Origin: Owenia fusiformis
Lineage: Eukaryota; Annelida; Polychaeta; Sabellida; Oweniidae
Direction: 5' to 3'
NCBI GenBank assembly: GCA_903813345.2
Contig: CAIIXF020000005.1
Coordinates: 17,551,375-17,615,374, forward strand
DNA: 64,000 nucleotides
Part shown: piece after piece, positions 1-13,900 of the stretch
Numbering within the stretch: the stretch's first letter is position 1
How the letters are laid out: the number at the start of each line of letters is the position of its first letter
The notes under the pieces: model-generated
Told to the model about the DNA's origin: nothing
The model's input: only the letters and a program-made list of their open reading frames with translations
The model's database searches: none
Position numbers and translations under genes: made by a program

Positions 1-1170
1 ACCCCCCTATATAATTATATTGACTCTCTCTTATCGCATCATTCTTGGCCACTCGCTATTCAAGATCAAAACCAGCAAATTGTTGACTCCGAATACTTTA
101 TAAAGCTCTGCTAAAGTCAACATTGACAGGTAGTGCTAATACATGTTTTTCAATTTAACATGCATGCTTACATAAAAACCCAAAGTGATATCTGACATCT
201 AGGTTTGAATTCGATGCTTTGTCAAATGAATAATTCTAGAATAATTATTCGGTTATATTCTTTGAAGTCTCGGCACTAATTAGTATGTGTATGTCGTTTG
301 ACATTGGGTCACCAATATCTGTGCATATATGCATAATACCAAACCACAGTGCCCTTTTTCGAATTGCAGAATAGTTTTATTTATTAACGTTTATGTTTGT
401 TTGTATTCTTCAACTGTTGATCTTTATGAAGAGTATGGTTATTCCAAAACAATAAAAATAATTTATGACATTGCAGTTCTTGTTTTGCATCATAGATGAG
501 AAATCAAGAGTTTAGAAAGATTTCAAGTGTGTGAATGTAGAAAGCTTTCCATTGACTAGACCTGTTTCGATGTGCGTCTGTTCTTGCTATATAGTCTATT
601 TGCAGTGAATGTTAACTGAATGGGGTTTGCTTTTGTTTTGTGATTGTGTAATGTTGATTTCTGCTTTTTAACTTTTTCAGGATGGACAACTAATCTAAAA
701 CTGTTTTTGATTTTGAAATATAGATGGCTATACAAGTCACGAAGGAAAATGCTAAATCGCCGACTTCGGGACAATTCCACAGATAAATGCTGTAATGTAA
801 TCCAATGTGAAAATATTGAAATCTTTGAATTGATTATGAAAAAACGAGGATTTTCGGTACATAACCCCATATACCACGGGATAGCTCCATATGTCCCCTT
901 TCAAATCAAAACAAAAATTGCATAGAACACCCATTGAGAAAAAAAGATATGACTGCTTTTTCCGCCATCTATCCGAATTTTAAACAATTTTCAATAGATT
1001 TCAAACTCAAGACCACCGTCACAAAAAGTCAAATATTTGAAGTGAACCGAATCATTTCGTCATACTTTTTGTAAAACTATATACACACGAGATAAACAAA
1101 ATAAAATATAAAATCTGTACATTTTCACTGGTGATTGCACTGATAAATATTGATTTCAATCAACAATCAT

Positions 1171-1222
1171 CCCGATTTTAAATTTAGATTTTTTGTCCCG
1201 ATTTTAAATTTAGATTTTTTGT
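1171..1222. repeat. Perfect 26-bp tandem duplication
   Basis: Two identical 26-bp units, each beginning CCCGATTTTAAATTTAG, lie head to tail with no difference between them. This looks like a recent slippage or duplication event. Confidence 0.85.
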
Positions 1223-1584
1223 CTTCTACCTTTTCACTAGCGCCATCTGTGGAGTTATCCCTTCTTCACACAACCTTTAAAGTAATTCCCTTTGATTTTG
1301 AAAGATGTCTCATCTGATCATTCAAATCAATTTCCATATTCTAGCGTCTTTTAAGTTGTGCTTACTAGCTATAGTTGGAAAGATGGATCTGCTTTAAATG
1401 ATTGTTGACTTTGAATAATTATTATAGAATATTACAATGATAAATTCAGTACCATTCATTTACATATCTCCGAATATGAAGAATTGTAATATTATAATTA
1501 GTTTAATATTTTGAATGTGTCAACCCATGATATAATGTAATTAGCTTATGTTGCATGATGTCACAAAACTACGGAACAATATGG

Positions 1585-1875
1585 TAGTAGCCGGGACAGA
1601 ACAAGTCATTCCTCTCTTTTTCCTGATAATTTTTCCACCTTCAATGCTCAATATTTTTTTATGAAAATTTCACAGGATAGCCTCCAAAGCATTCCTAACA
1701 TACAAAGAATTTTGTTAAACTAGTTATCAATTTTCTTTATAATTACAGCTTTTTGAGTTGAAAATGATGGCCAAATTCTGTTAAAGAACCATTTTCTGTA
1801 TTTTTCGTGAAAATCATTGAGAATTGAAAGTTATCGGGAAAATAGATAGGGATGACATGCTCTGTCCCGGCTACT
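1585..1875. mobile_element. MITE with about 45-bp terminal inverted repeats
   Basis: The left end TAGTAGCCGGGACAGA is matched in inverse by TCTGTCCCGGCTACTA at the right end. The similarity continues inward for about 45 bp with scattered mismatches. The 291-bp element has no coding capacity. The superfamily is not determined; TA at each end would allow a Tc1/mariner-type origin. Confidence 0.75.
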
Positions 1876-4495
1876 AAGCACTAAGCATGCATATCCTATC
1901 GATAAAAATTGAAACGCTAATCCATCTTTTTTATGATACTTCAAACATTAGGCTTAATAAAATGCTGAGCATTGACAACTAAAAATGGAACACGGCACGT
2001 CATAAAAGAACATTGCAGTTGCAACAAGTCCAAAACGAAAACGTTTATAGGACATGTATACTTATATTAGTACCAATAATTTAATATCATCATCTATATA
2101 ACTGTTTGTTCCATTAGTTAATGGCAGAATCAGATCTATAGGCGTGACAAAATTACGAGCAACATGTACAAATGACCTACCTATCTATTCCTTACAATCT
2201 CAAAACTTATATCCCAAAAGATTCATCACGATTTGTTGTAAATTGTCAAATTGAAGAAGTTAATATAGATTCAAAGTGCAAAAATGGGTGAAAATGTTTA
2301 AATTCTCACAATTAAAAAGAATGGTAACCAAGAAATATTACATTATTGTAAAACTCTTTAGTTTTCCTGAAATAAAGTGTGCACATATTTTTAGAAAATA
2401 GATATGACAAGGAATGTCATGAGCCAGAAATATTCTAAATTAAAAAAAAATTATTGGCCTGCTTGCTATATCTGATATTCTCTAATTATACGGAAGATTT
2501 TAATAAATTAAAATGAACCTGGGAAGAAGTTGCCTAAATGGTTCATACCCTGATCACGAGCACCTCAATGTTTTAAATTAATCATTAATTGTATCAAACT
2601 GACTTGCTTATGAAGATACTTCATCTGTAAAAAATGCCCAAACGGTGTCTAATACATAATATATGATAATTTATAACATCGTGAACGTTACACTGGCGAC
2701 ATGATGAAAGTAAATTTGGACAAGAAGCGTGGTGTCCAACAATACACCGAAGAAACAAACAACCAAGAGCATAGAATTACTGATGACATTATTGTAATTT
2801 ATGTATGTTTTATCGTCATTTATTAATTACATTAACAATTAGTAGGCTCTGGTCGACGTCGCAGTGAATGTTTATTGAACGTGGAATACCTCTTCGAGGG
2901 GAGGAACGATCGTTGTATTGTCAATGCTCCTTGGGTCGGAAGAAACATTTGTACTCTTAACTCTAGTCTTTAATTAAAGCTACCGCTCTTTAACTAAACC
3001 ACAAAATAGCCATAAATTATAGATTCTCAAACGGCTACAAATAAAAGTTAAATATATTGTGGTATTTAATCAAAACTATTTTACATGTTAAGTACCCTGA
3101 TTAGTCCTCCAATGTGAAGTAAAGATTTATACCTTCCCAAACATGTTTTGTGTCTTTTTCAGCGTTTACCACCGCAATTCTATCATTGCATATAATTATT
3201 AAACAGTTGTCTAATTATTCCGCAAGGTGGTCTTTCTCTGTGAGTTACTCTGGCAATTTTGTTGTTTCAATGGGCCATGCTTGGTTTCTAATGAGCTACA
3301 GGGCAGTTGGTCTCTGTTGGAGAACAATCAATCATCAACAACAGTGTTACTGACACCCCTATGTAGTGCTATAAGGATTTAGTTACCTCCAATACAGTAG
3401 TGTTTTCTGTGTGAACACAATCAGTTGAGCTGCAAATTTATTTTAGATTCGAGTTTAAAAAATTGGTGTGATAGTACCTCAAGCTGAATGAATATATCAC
3501 TGTCTCATGTTAAAACACATATGAAAATAATGTGTTGGCACAAGGAATTGATATTCTTGACAGGACTAATTCTAGTTATTTCATAATTATCGTCTATGAG
3601 TCTATTATCTATGCTCTTGAGTAAGAGTCGTGAATTGTACCGGTGGGAGCAAGTGTCCCGGGAGAAACATAAGAAAATCTTATTGGAAAGAAAGAACAAA
3701 TAACGGGAATAATATAGGGTTGTTATTTCTTCTTTCATTACTTTACAGTTGCGCTATATAAATCAAAGAAACGCTAAAGGTGTTGAGAACAAACATAACA
3801 GTGATTTCACAAAGCTAGCTCTGTCTCTTATGTCGCAATATGTCACTGAAAACTACCTCGAATGCTCGCATTTCCCATCATTTACTAATGACCATACCGG
3901 TTTCTAATTATCTCTTCGACTTTGCAAATGGCTCTTAGAAATCATTCAACATGTCAGAATCTCCGCGAAGCACGACCCAATGGCTAACGAGCCAATGAAA
4001 TGATAGCGCCTGCGTGCATAATTAATACCCGAAACCGACCAAAACATCCCCGGGTATCATGTACTATGGCTGTGTTACCACGTACGGTTAAGCATCAATA
4101 AATATCTTTGAGGAACGCCGCTAATTAATTTTGCCATATCTTATGATTCTTCTGATTGGTCAACTAGTTGTGGGCCATTTTGGTAATTGAATTAGGGACC
4201 AATTACCATCAGTAAGGGACGATTAGTAAGTACAACAGCGCAAAACGAGGACCATATTAACGTCGGCGAGTGTTCCGCTGGCCATTTATCTTGCAACAAG
4301 GGAAGTCTAACACTTGATACGTCATTCGAAAACGCTACTTACGCCAACTTAAGACTTAAGAGGAGCACACGACTATAACGTGAATTTTGAGTGTTTCTTA
4401 AAAGAGATTCAGCTAAGACATTTTGGTCTCCGTTTATGACATCGTTTATGAAGACTGAAAAGAGCCACAGTTGTTTATCATTTCATAATATATCT

Positions 4496-4560
4496 TATAT
4501 AAGTAACCTCAGTGTAGTCGGTGACTTTAAAGTACAAGGCATATACATTAAAGGTAATCG
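4496..4560 (+). promoter_or_regulatory. Candidate Lbx core promoter and 5'UTR exon
   Basis: TATATAA at 4496-4502 lies about 60 bp before a consensus splice donor, GTAAGT at 4561. A matching acceptor, TTATTTTTCAG, ends at 4897 just before the Lbx start codon. I infer transcription starting near 4525, a short non-coding exon to 4560, and a 337-bp intron in the 5'UTR. Only the motifs are seen; cap-site data would be needed to prove it. Confidence 0.5.
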
Positions 4561-4903
4561 GTAAGTAATACTTTAGAATAATTTTTTAGAAATAACAGAA
4601 ACTGATATAATGCAGCTTAATAACATAACGGAGAATAATTTCTGCTTTTTCATTGACAAATTAAATCAAAAATCACATTGTCATGAAATTATAACAATTA
4701 AATAGGCATTAACTTATTTAAACTTTTAATCATGAATTTTTGCACATGAAAGGATGACTGGGATCAAGTGCAATTGCTAGGCAACTGTAAAGGGATGTAC
4801 AGGAACGAACATCGTCACGAAATATACAAATGACAACCAAATAATAAACAAAATTCAAAACATTTATGATCAATTGAAATATTAAATTATTTTTCAGGTT
4901 TAA

Positions 4904-4915
4904 ATGATGAGATAA
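4904..4915 (+). promoter_or_regulatory. Four-codon upstream ORF next to the Lbx start
   Basis: ATG ATG AGA TAA (Met-Met-Arg-stop) lies in the proposed exon. Its stop ends one base before the Lbx ATG at 4917. A second in-frame stop for the Lbx frame (TGA, 4908-4910) shows the protein cannot start further upstream in this exon. Such a start-stop arrangement could reduce Lbx translation or require reinitiation. Confidence 0.55.
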
Positions 4916-4916
4916 A

Positions 4917-7900
4917 ATGTCCAGTAGAGCAGATAGTTCATCAGATTCGGATGATAGCTTACACGAGCGCTACTCCCCCGTTAAGGTAATGGCTTTGTCT
5001 CAGTTACCACCCCCAAGGAACCCATCAACCAGCAAACCAGTCACTAGTTTTCTTATCAGAGACATCCTTCATAAAGATGCTGCAAAGAGCGCCCAAAAAC
5101 GTAAAGAATCGAGTGTTTCCTCACACACGCACACTCACGGACCTTTAAGCCCTTTAAATAGGTTTCATAGTAGTACTTTACACCAACCACCTCATATAAG
5201 GGGACCCCCATCACACGGACACTTTTCACCCCATATAGGCCTACAGATTGTTCGCCCATGGGATGCAGCATCTTCAAGGAAACGATCTAGTTCAATAGCT
5301 GCTCTTGATGATGTTGATTCAGAATCAGACAATAGCGATATAGAAATAGACATAGTTGGAGACGAAGAAGAAAAACCCAGTCCAAAAGTAAAGACCAAAT
5401 CAAAAGTTTCCCCTTTAGATGCCCTGTTTGAAATGACAAGTAAAACGTTTGATGGAAATGGTACCAATGCATTAGCAGGTAATTATATTATAAAACATAT
5501 CACTACGTATACTATATTCGGGATCGGATTATAATTTCTATTAAAACCACCACATGACATTTGTGGCATTAGTTGTTGACTCCAAAATATATTTTAATTA
5601 CCTGTAAATTAAAAGCAGGTTATAAATGTAAAATTAAGGTGTATATCTAAATTCTCTCTTCAAAGGCATCGCAGTATACATCAAATCAACAATTTTTAAA
5701 AATTGTTTATAAGACATAATCTTCAAATCTAATCCTAACTCTAATCTTTAAACTCTCGGGATTTCCTATACACATGTTTAGACGGAAACCATGGAAGTCT
5801 AAAATGAAATAAAAGGAAAACACAAATATGTATTTTATTTTGTAATGACTCACTGATCTCATTACAATATACAAAAGTAATTATACAATACTTATTATAA
5901 AACTTCTGATAAACTAAAACAAGACTTAACTAGATACAAAATGTAAATTGTAAAATATTATATAGAATGCCAAAATTGTAAAAATATCAAACCAATAGTT
6001 TATTATCGTCACATGCAAAGGGTCCCCATTCTGGATAACTTCTAATTTGGAAACAACGACAATTATTTGTGCATCTAAAAATAACAATAATACAATTCAC
6101 AATTGTGTATATTCTGTGATTCGGTCGTACTTTACCATTTCATTTCCTCAACAATTGGGAATTTGATAACAGATCGCTTTCTAAGACATATGTCGTGAGT
6201 TTTCTTCTTCATTAAATAAATGTTTTTCCACTACCTTCTTAATCACTATAATTGGTACAATTAGCTTCAAACAATCAAGTATTAACCACTGGGTATTCTT
6301 TATCTAATTATATCTACATCACGACAATTGATTTGACGTTAAAGTGGAAAAGTATAGACAGTTAATAGAAGCCCCTTACGGCAATTTTATATTAACTCGA
6401 GTGAATTTTGACATTGATACGCTATAATTTACTGGTATTCCACTTTTAATGGAGTTTATTAAATTTGGATGAAATGATATATCTATGTTGTATTGTTTTT
6501 CTTAGAGAGCACAAATGTCTTGGTAATAGAATATTATAAATTATATAATGTGGAGCTTTGATGTCTTGTAACCTCAATTTAAACTTATCAAAAATTAATT
6601 GTTTTGGCTTTCTTGAAAATCTACCACCTCTTACCTCCTTGGGTTATTACAACTGTTAATTTCTCTGTTTCAAAAAAGTCTTTATTTTTTCTGAATTGGA
6701 TAACAATCAAAAACAAATATCAATACTACTTTTGTTTTTCTTCATTTTTCTATTATTTCTATATTGTAGTAATTATTCGACGAAAACATGGTTATTACCA
6801 AACAACGGATATTAAAAGTAAACACAGTAACAAAATTCAACCAACAAATCATGATACGCATTATAGAACTATCATAAAGTGAATATGTGGTGGTCCTTGC
6901 GCTTGTTGAAGAGTTTTAAATAATGTAGAAAAAATTGGCTGCATTTGAGTTCATCTGGAACATTCTGACCCATTTTGGGCGGTGATGAGTGCTGTATTAT
7001 CCAGAGGCAAATTCTTCCAAGACCATTCTAAGTAAAACAATCATGTTTAAACATAGGTGAAATCCCAATGGTCCGCATTAGTGTAACTATATGACTAATT
7101 ACTCTTAATATATTTCAAATCTCCATGGCAACCGATAGCCTATGAGATGACACGGTACTAAATTGCTAGATAACTCCTGGATCACGGTTAATGATACCTT
7201 TTATGCCCATTTAACTAGTCACTCAAGTTAATTGATGTTTGGGAAACGACAAATGTATAATAAAAACATGTGTCCCATTAAGACAGAAATGATATGTTGA
7301 TATGTAGAATGATATTGTGTTGAATGATTATTTAACACAAACACGTAAACAGTCTGGGAACAATGTACAGTCCGTGGTGGTCGTTTGGCTCCAATATCAA
7401 ACATTCCATGGGGATAGGAAATTTGCAACACTCTCAACATAATACCAATGTATTGATATACAACTTTATGATATTCTGATTACATATTTTAATTAATATT
7501 CAATCAACTTTGGACAATAAGTTACAATCTTGTTTAAAATTGTGAGGGTGCCATTTCAGTGAGCCGGAATATATCCTCCCAGGTCCCGAGAGAATTGTTA
7601 CAATTTGACCATTAAGTATGTTGTCTTTTACTTACAACTTTTGTAACCACTCGGCTACCATTACAGAAACAATATTTTCCTTGGAAGATCACTTACTTGT
7701 AACAAGTCACCTAGTACATAAATACCACAAGTTTCTGCTAACTAGATGGAAAGCTGACATGCCACTCTTTGAGCTCATCTTTTCTATACATATGCAGATT
7801 CTTAAATTCCTAAGTTCTGGCATTGGTGAATTACTGACAGGTTTGGCTAAGCTAGCCGAGAACACTAATCTCTTGGAAAAAATTGTTAAATTATTAATTT

Positions 7901-10900
7901 CATAAATTCAATGAATATATATTTTGCGGTGTATCGAGAATTATGAATATATTCATTAAATCATATTTCACATATATTTTATACAAACTGTTATCATATC
8001 ATGTATATTTTCATTCATTGTTAGTACTAACTACTATTTTTAACTATGATATAATGAATTGTGGTACATCATGAAAATAAGCACCATAAACGAAATAGTC
8101 TTGCATTGTATATAAAAAACAATATTTATCAAAACTAGTTAACAAGATGTGAAATATGGCCTCAACTGTCTAATGTAGAATGAAGGAAACATTATATTGT
8201 AAGTAAGTAAACATAGAGAATATAGTTAGATTTTTTCTTGCCCGTGTTTGATGTGTATTAGCAAGAGATACAGATACAGGTTTAGTTCACGTGTTGTCTG
8301 CTTGTCTTGGTGCCTAATTTGCAATTCTGGCAACAATGTTTAAAATCTATATAAACTGTGGACCACTTCCAAAATGCATTTGTCAAGCTTAACAAAGGTA
8401 TACCCACAAACCATGGTATAAACAGACTTTCGTGTGATTAATTTCGTGTTTACCGAAATGTCATGTTTTTCATGAAAAAGATGATAAGTTATGATTCTGA
8501 TACTGATTCAGATCAAATTAACTCTGTTTTCATCCTTCTATGTATGTTTTTCAACCAGGAATCATTAGCATTGAAACTCCTTTGAGGATGGATTTCTGCT
8601 TCACTATGTATCTTTAAGTATTCGTTATTTATGTATCTAAATTAATTAAACTCTTTAGTCATGGCAAAATATGATCCAGAATATTTAGTGGCGTATATAA
8701 AGAAGTAATTTGATCATAGGGATGTGCTTGATATATACTTCCCGATGTCTTTTAACTTAGATAGCGGTTAAACATGAAAGGAAAGATAGACCCGACTGAA
8801 AATTATTTTAAGAGGGCTGTTAGTGATTTACAAGCTGATGAAAATACATTTCCAGTACCATTTTACTGCCCATTTTTCTCCCCATATCGGACGATAATGG
8901 CATCTAAAGCATATTTCACCATACGACGCCATGTGCCAATGTGGAGGTCTTTATCAAAGATCACATCTAATTGGGTATAATAACACTTGGGCAAAGTGAG
9001 AAAATATGAAACAGAATGACTCAAATTAGTTTCATAAATTCATGTTAATTATTTATGGAGTAAAGTTTAATCGTTCGTATTTGTTTTGTCGATCGATCTT
9101 TTATCACTAATCATTGTACTGATCTGATATGTTTTCAATAGTATCTAGCTCTGGCTGATGCCCTTTATTATGGAATGTTTTGGGGATTTTTTAGTATAAT
9201 TTTTATGGCTTGTCCTAATTCATTGAATTTATCCGTTTGTATTGTTTGTTGGGTTTTCATTGTGACACCTTCAAACATTACCCATTACGCATTATAATGA
9301 TTTGATTTGAAATTTAGATACTTAAATAAGTACGGCAGCAGGATCTCTAAGGGTATTTTCTTTGGAAGGACACCTCATATATTTCCAAGTTAGTTCATAA
9401 AGTTTCTTGGTAAGAGGAGCCGATCATTAGCGGAGTGTTTAATGTTTTTGCTTGTGATTAAAGTTTACTATCATAGTAAATGTTGCTTATCACTCGCCAC
9501 CAAAACCCAGTGTAAATTAAATGTTGGGGTTTTCCACTAAGTGTACGTAATTACTACTTTTAACCAGTGATAACCCCTGTATCACTTGTAAAATTTTATC
9601 AGTTTATTCTGCCTGGTTTGTAAATTGTTGCCCCACATCCAGACGAGTTGTCATGGCAACAAGACTATCACTTGTTTATTTAAATTGGAAGAGGTGTAAA
9701 GTCAAATATTTATAAACTTTGAAATCACAAGGATATGCTTTACAAAACTTCACGTTGTTGTTAATATTAAAATATATATAATATAGATAATAGAAAAGAA
9801 GCAAAATTACCAATTCTTAAATTAATTAGACAATTACATCATAGAAAATTAATTAACCTAAAATCTCAAGTTTGGTTATTATATAAGTATTACGAATAAC
9901 TATTACACAATTGTTTAACAAATGGTATTTGATGTGAACGGGACAGGGTTAGTGTGGATGGGTTTCTTTACTTTCAAATAGCCCGAAATCCCCAGGGGGA
10001 CAACCTTGTTAAAGATGCTTAATGTTTCTATAGAATACAACATCAAGGCCGGGGGACTATGGAGGGCATAACCTATAGTAGTTAATACAACTTACACCAT
10101 ATTTAATGGTATTTTACCATTGTAGGCCGACACAACTAAACTATTATTATAGCAATACAGGTGCACTGCCCAAGGAAAATTTTGTAACTTATTCCTCCTA
10201 CTTTTGAAATGTTTTTCTGTAAGAAGACTTGTTGAACGACCTAGGATTGTGTTCTACCGACCAAACTTCACATCACACTTGGCTTATGAAAACAATATAA
10301 ACGATCCCTTTAACCTACTAAACATATCAATTAGATACATTTTTGGTCACTTTAGAAACCGAACAAAATGATATTTTAGTTCAATATCATGATACCAAGT
10401 CCTTGATTGTGTTAGAATAACAGTATATAGTAGTGATTGTAGTATATATCTAGATGAATATAAAATTCAATTCAATGCGTGAAAACAAAGAATACAAAAC
10501 AATACAGAATATTGATATATTCTGTATTATATTTTTCATTCATTGAATCATATCTTAAAAACTCAAGAGTAACATTGCAAAGTGTCAATTAAACAATCTA
10601 ACGTTAACTCAGAAAAATCGTCTTTGTGTTTCCAACATGTATCAAGATAAACAACACAGTTACAACTTCAGGTGGTCCTAGAATTCAATCCGATGTTTCC
10701 GCAAATTATGAAGGATTCTTCGACAATTAAGAAACATCTACTTTTTCATGGTAATTATTTACAAATTACAGATCTTGGCATAGAGAGAGAAACTGTCGTT
10801 TACATCGATTTAATTGAGAACGATCCCCTAATTTGTTCCACATTATGTCAAGGTGTAGTATTAGGTCAAAACCTCATGGAAATGTCACACTAAAAGTGAC

Positions 10901-13900
10901 TTGCGTCAGTGATTAATTTTACTTCTCTTGGTCTTCACTGTTTAGGCCTGACACATACGCTCTAGAGGTGCATACCATCTCGTTTCACCCTGTGTGAAAA
11001 TCAAAACGCTGTACAGGGATCTCGGTATGCCTAAAATGAATACCCATGTGTCGTTAAGTTAAACATTTGATGTAGAAATAGCACTGATTTTATTAATTAT
11101 AAACCAGTTTGAGGTGTCATAGTAGTGTTCATTTTTATTTTTACTGGGAAAGCAAATTATAAGTTATAAGTTTAAGATGTTTTATCAAGTCTATAACATA
11201 GTATAATGTATACTTTAAACTATATAAATATGTTATAATAATAGTAATTATATATTAACAATCTTAGGATATATTAGGTTTAAGCAACGTTTGAAGAAAT
11301 TATATCAAGAAGTAAGCATTTTTCTAAATCCAATGTTAATTAATTCAATTTGTCTTGTTAATTATTTGTTATGCAAGGTACCATCAACAATTGATTGTGA
11401 TTTTATAGAATTTTAATTTTTTCAATAAATTGTAGTTATTATCTATATGCATAAATAATTGAAATAATGCGAAAAGGAAATATTGGTAATTTGGTACCGC
11501 ATTCACGATAAGCTGCTAAAGATGAGAATACGTGGCACTCGAATTCGCAGACAACTGATATCTGGAATAATTATGATGAGTTTCTTTCCACTTTGTTACC
11601 TGCAACGATCGTTAGGAAAACTATCTCAGACCACACAGAACCAAATCAAAGAAAGTTATTAATATTATAATGTATATTTCAAATAGAAACCATGACCGTG
11701 ATATATGGGAAATTCTCTCTGAAGAACGTATTGTTGATGGTACCTAGTATAATCAATTGGAATCAATTTCTGCAGAATATATTCAATTCGGCTATGATTG
11801 CTTTAATGAAATTCTCGTTAGAAGCATTAATGCAATTCCTTCTCTGGTGCCGTGGTTATGATCATGAGGCAGTCATCTAACCATAACGGCTCGTCGCTAC
11901 ATCAAAGGCGCCGACGGTCGTATACATCAACCCAAACAAGGGTTCCTACACGACCATGCACTCGACACTATAAAATTTCCTATCATGAGTTTTTTAAAAA
12001 GAAAGTTAAAGGAGAAAATTTTACCATCAGTCACAATTTATGGGACTAGATCAGCCATTGGGCGTGTCGCGTGCCCCGGTACAATCCTATAAAAGCTAAT
12101 AAATATATAGTAATAACTCCCAAACTTGCCGTTAGATTAAAGATGACGTTTTATTGATTCCGATTAAAAATCCAGCTGCAAATAAATAAATTCTAGAAAT
12201 CGAAAACTTTGTAGGGTAAACGTATTTTTACTTTATTCTAAAGTATTTTTATTTTAGTCAAGGGAATATAATTACATATTGACAATAAGCATGTCTGATT
12301 TTAATCTTGTGATTTGCGGTTTAACATCATCAGATCAGTGACAAGTCTAGCAATGAGTTTCTGACTTGAATGTAATGATGGCTTGGCCACATTCTAATAC
12401 CTGTTTGATGTCAGCAGTTAGTATTCGCTTATGTGAAGTTAACTGTGTTATAGGACGCTGTCACATAGCTTATCATCCGCTCATTAGTGTCTACATCCCA
12501 TCTCGACTTGTCACATATAGTCACATTTGACTCAAATCAAAGTGGCAAGTATTAAAAAAGTTGAGCTGAATTTGACAACGCTGATCACCGAGACTTCAAG
12601 TTTCGTTTGAAGTTAGAACTTGAGGTTTCCTTCAGTGACTTTCGTTGTATTTCGGCTAAATAGTGTATGTTTAGTAGGCTGACGGAAGACATTGTTGCTA
12701 CCCTTATCCATCAAATTTCCTGACATTCGCATGGGTGGGCCGGCTCTCTTTTTAGACTTTTTTATTTCTACAAAGTAATGTATATCAGAAATATAAAGAA
12801 AATAATCTCCGTGAAAATCAGTCGCATCTGTCAAAGGGAATTATAACAGGAGCCCTAACATGACAGGGATATATCAAACAAAACTAAATTCGAGCTGCTT
12901 GTGGGAAAAAAGTTACTTTAGTACTGCTCTAGTCTTTCCATTTTGCTTCACGGCAGAAGTAAGTGACGATTGATAGTAATTTGAATATAATTAATTAAAA
13001 TGCATCGATCCATTTAATTTTTATTCGTACAGTATATGATGGGGACACAGAAAACAAAGTTATAAAGATAAAAAACACCAATAGATTGAATCCTAAAATA
13101 TGTTTTAAAATAGTGAATCAATTCAATCTTTCAATTATTTGCTGTAGTATATAGTGATCATTGTGGCCAAACTAACAAAAGTTATTTGTATCTTGTGATT
13201 AGGGTCAGTGTTGCCTTTTGTGTCGGCAGAAGCTAAATTGAATTCACTGTTAATTAATGAGGAATAACATACTTAGGGGATTGACACAGCTGTCTTGTAA
13301 TGGTGTATCCATCTTTCAACGCTCGTTTAATTAAATGTTGGACACTGTCATCGTTGGCATCCTGACAGCTTATGCAACTACTGCCCCAGTCAACGCTGCT
13401 TTATCATGTCCAATCCCACTATTAATCTTTCAGGCATACCACCATGAATGAACAAATAAATTTTCTCCTATTAACAACTGAAATATGAATCAATTAATAA
13501 TTATCATTATTAACAATGGAACATTAAGTTTGCTAATTGTCAAAATTGTTGAAAGAAGCTTTAGAGACCGCATCAGCATTTGCATTCGAATATCGGAAAT
13601 TAAAATGTTGAATTTCAATTCGGGTGAAAAGTCATTTTTAGGATTGACACAAAGTCGACTGTTTTCCCATAGAGACAGATACTCTATCAAAATGATTAGG
13701 ATTAATAACAAATTAAATTGACATCAAGCAAACGTATGTGTTTAAATTGCCTAATTAGTGGACCCATTTGGTATTGAGTGTCTCTCTGTTTCTAGATTTA
13801 TTGCAGACATATGTCATACTATACCAAACATTTTTACTCACACTGGGGGACATTATCACCCACAAATTAGTCTGAACACTTACCACGATAACTAGATTAC

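Larger units (their letters stand above)
1..4490. other. Upstream flank of the Lbx gene, no gene seen
   Basis: AT-rich DNA with no open frame that looks like protein and no recognisable exon. It holds a 26-bp direct duplication (1171-1222), an inverted-repeat element (1585-1875), and a less AT-rich block at about 3940-4330 that contains two CCAAT motifs and several TAATTA-type homeodomain core sites. That last block is a possible Lbx control region, on composition only. Confidence 0.5.

Noticed and set aside
7618-7905. 95-codon open frame in the Lbx intron
   Set aside because: No recognisable domain, no splice or promoter context, composition of AT-rich random sequence.
13485-13721. Overlapping sense and antisense open frames of 73-78 codons
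   Set aside because: AT-rich intron sequence; neither frame has a recognisable motif.
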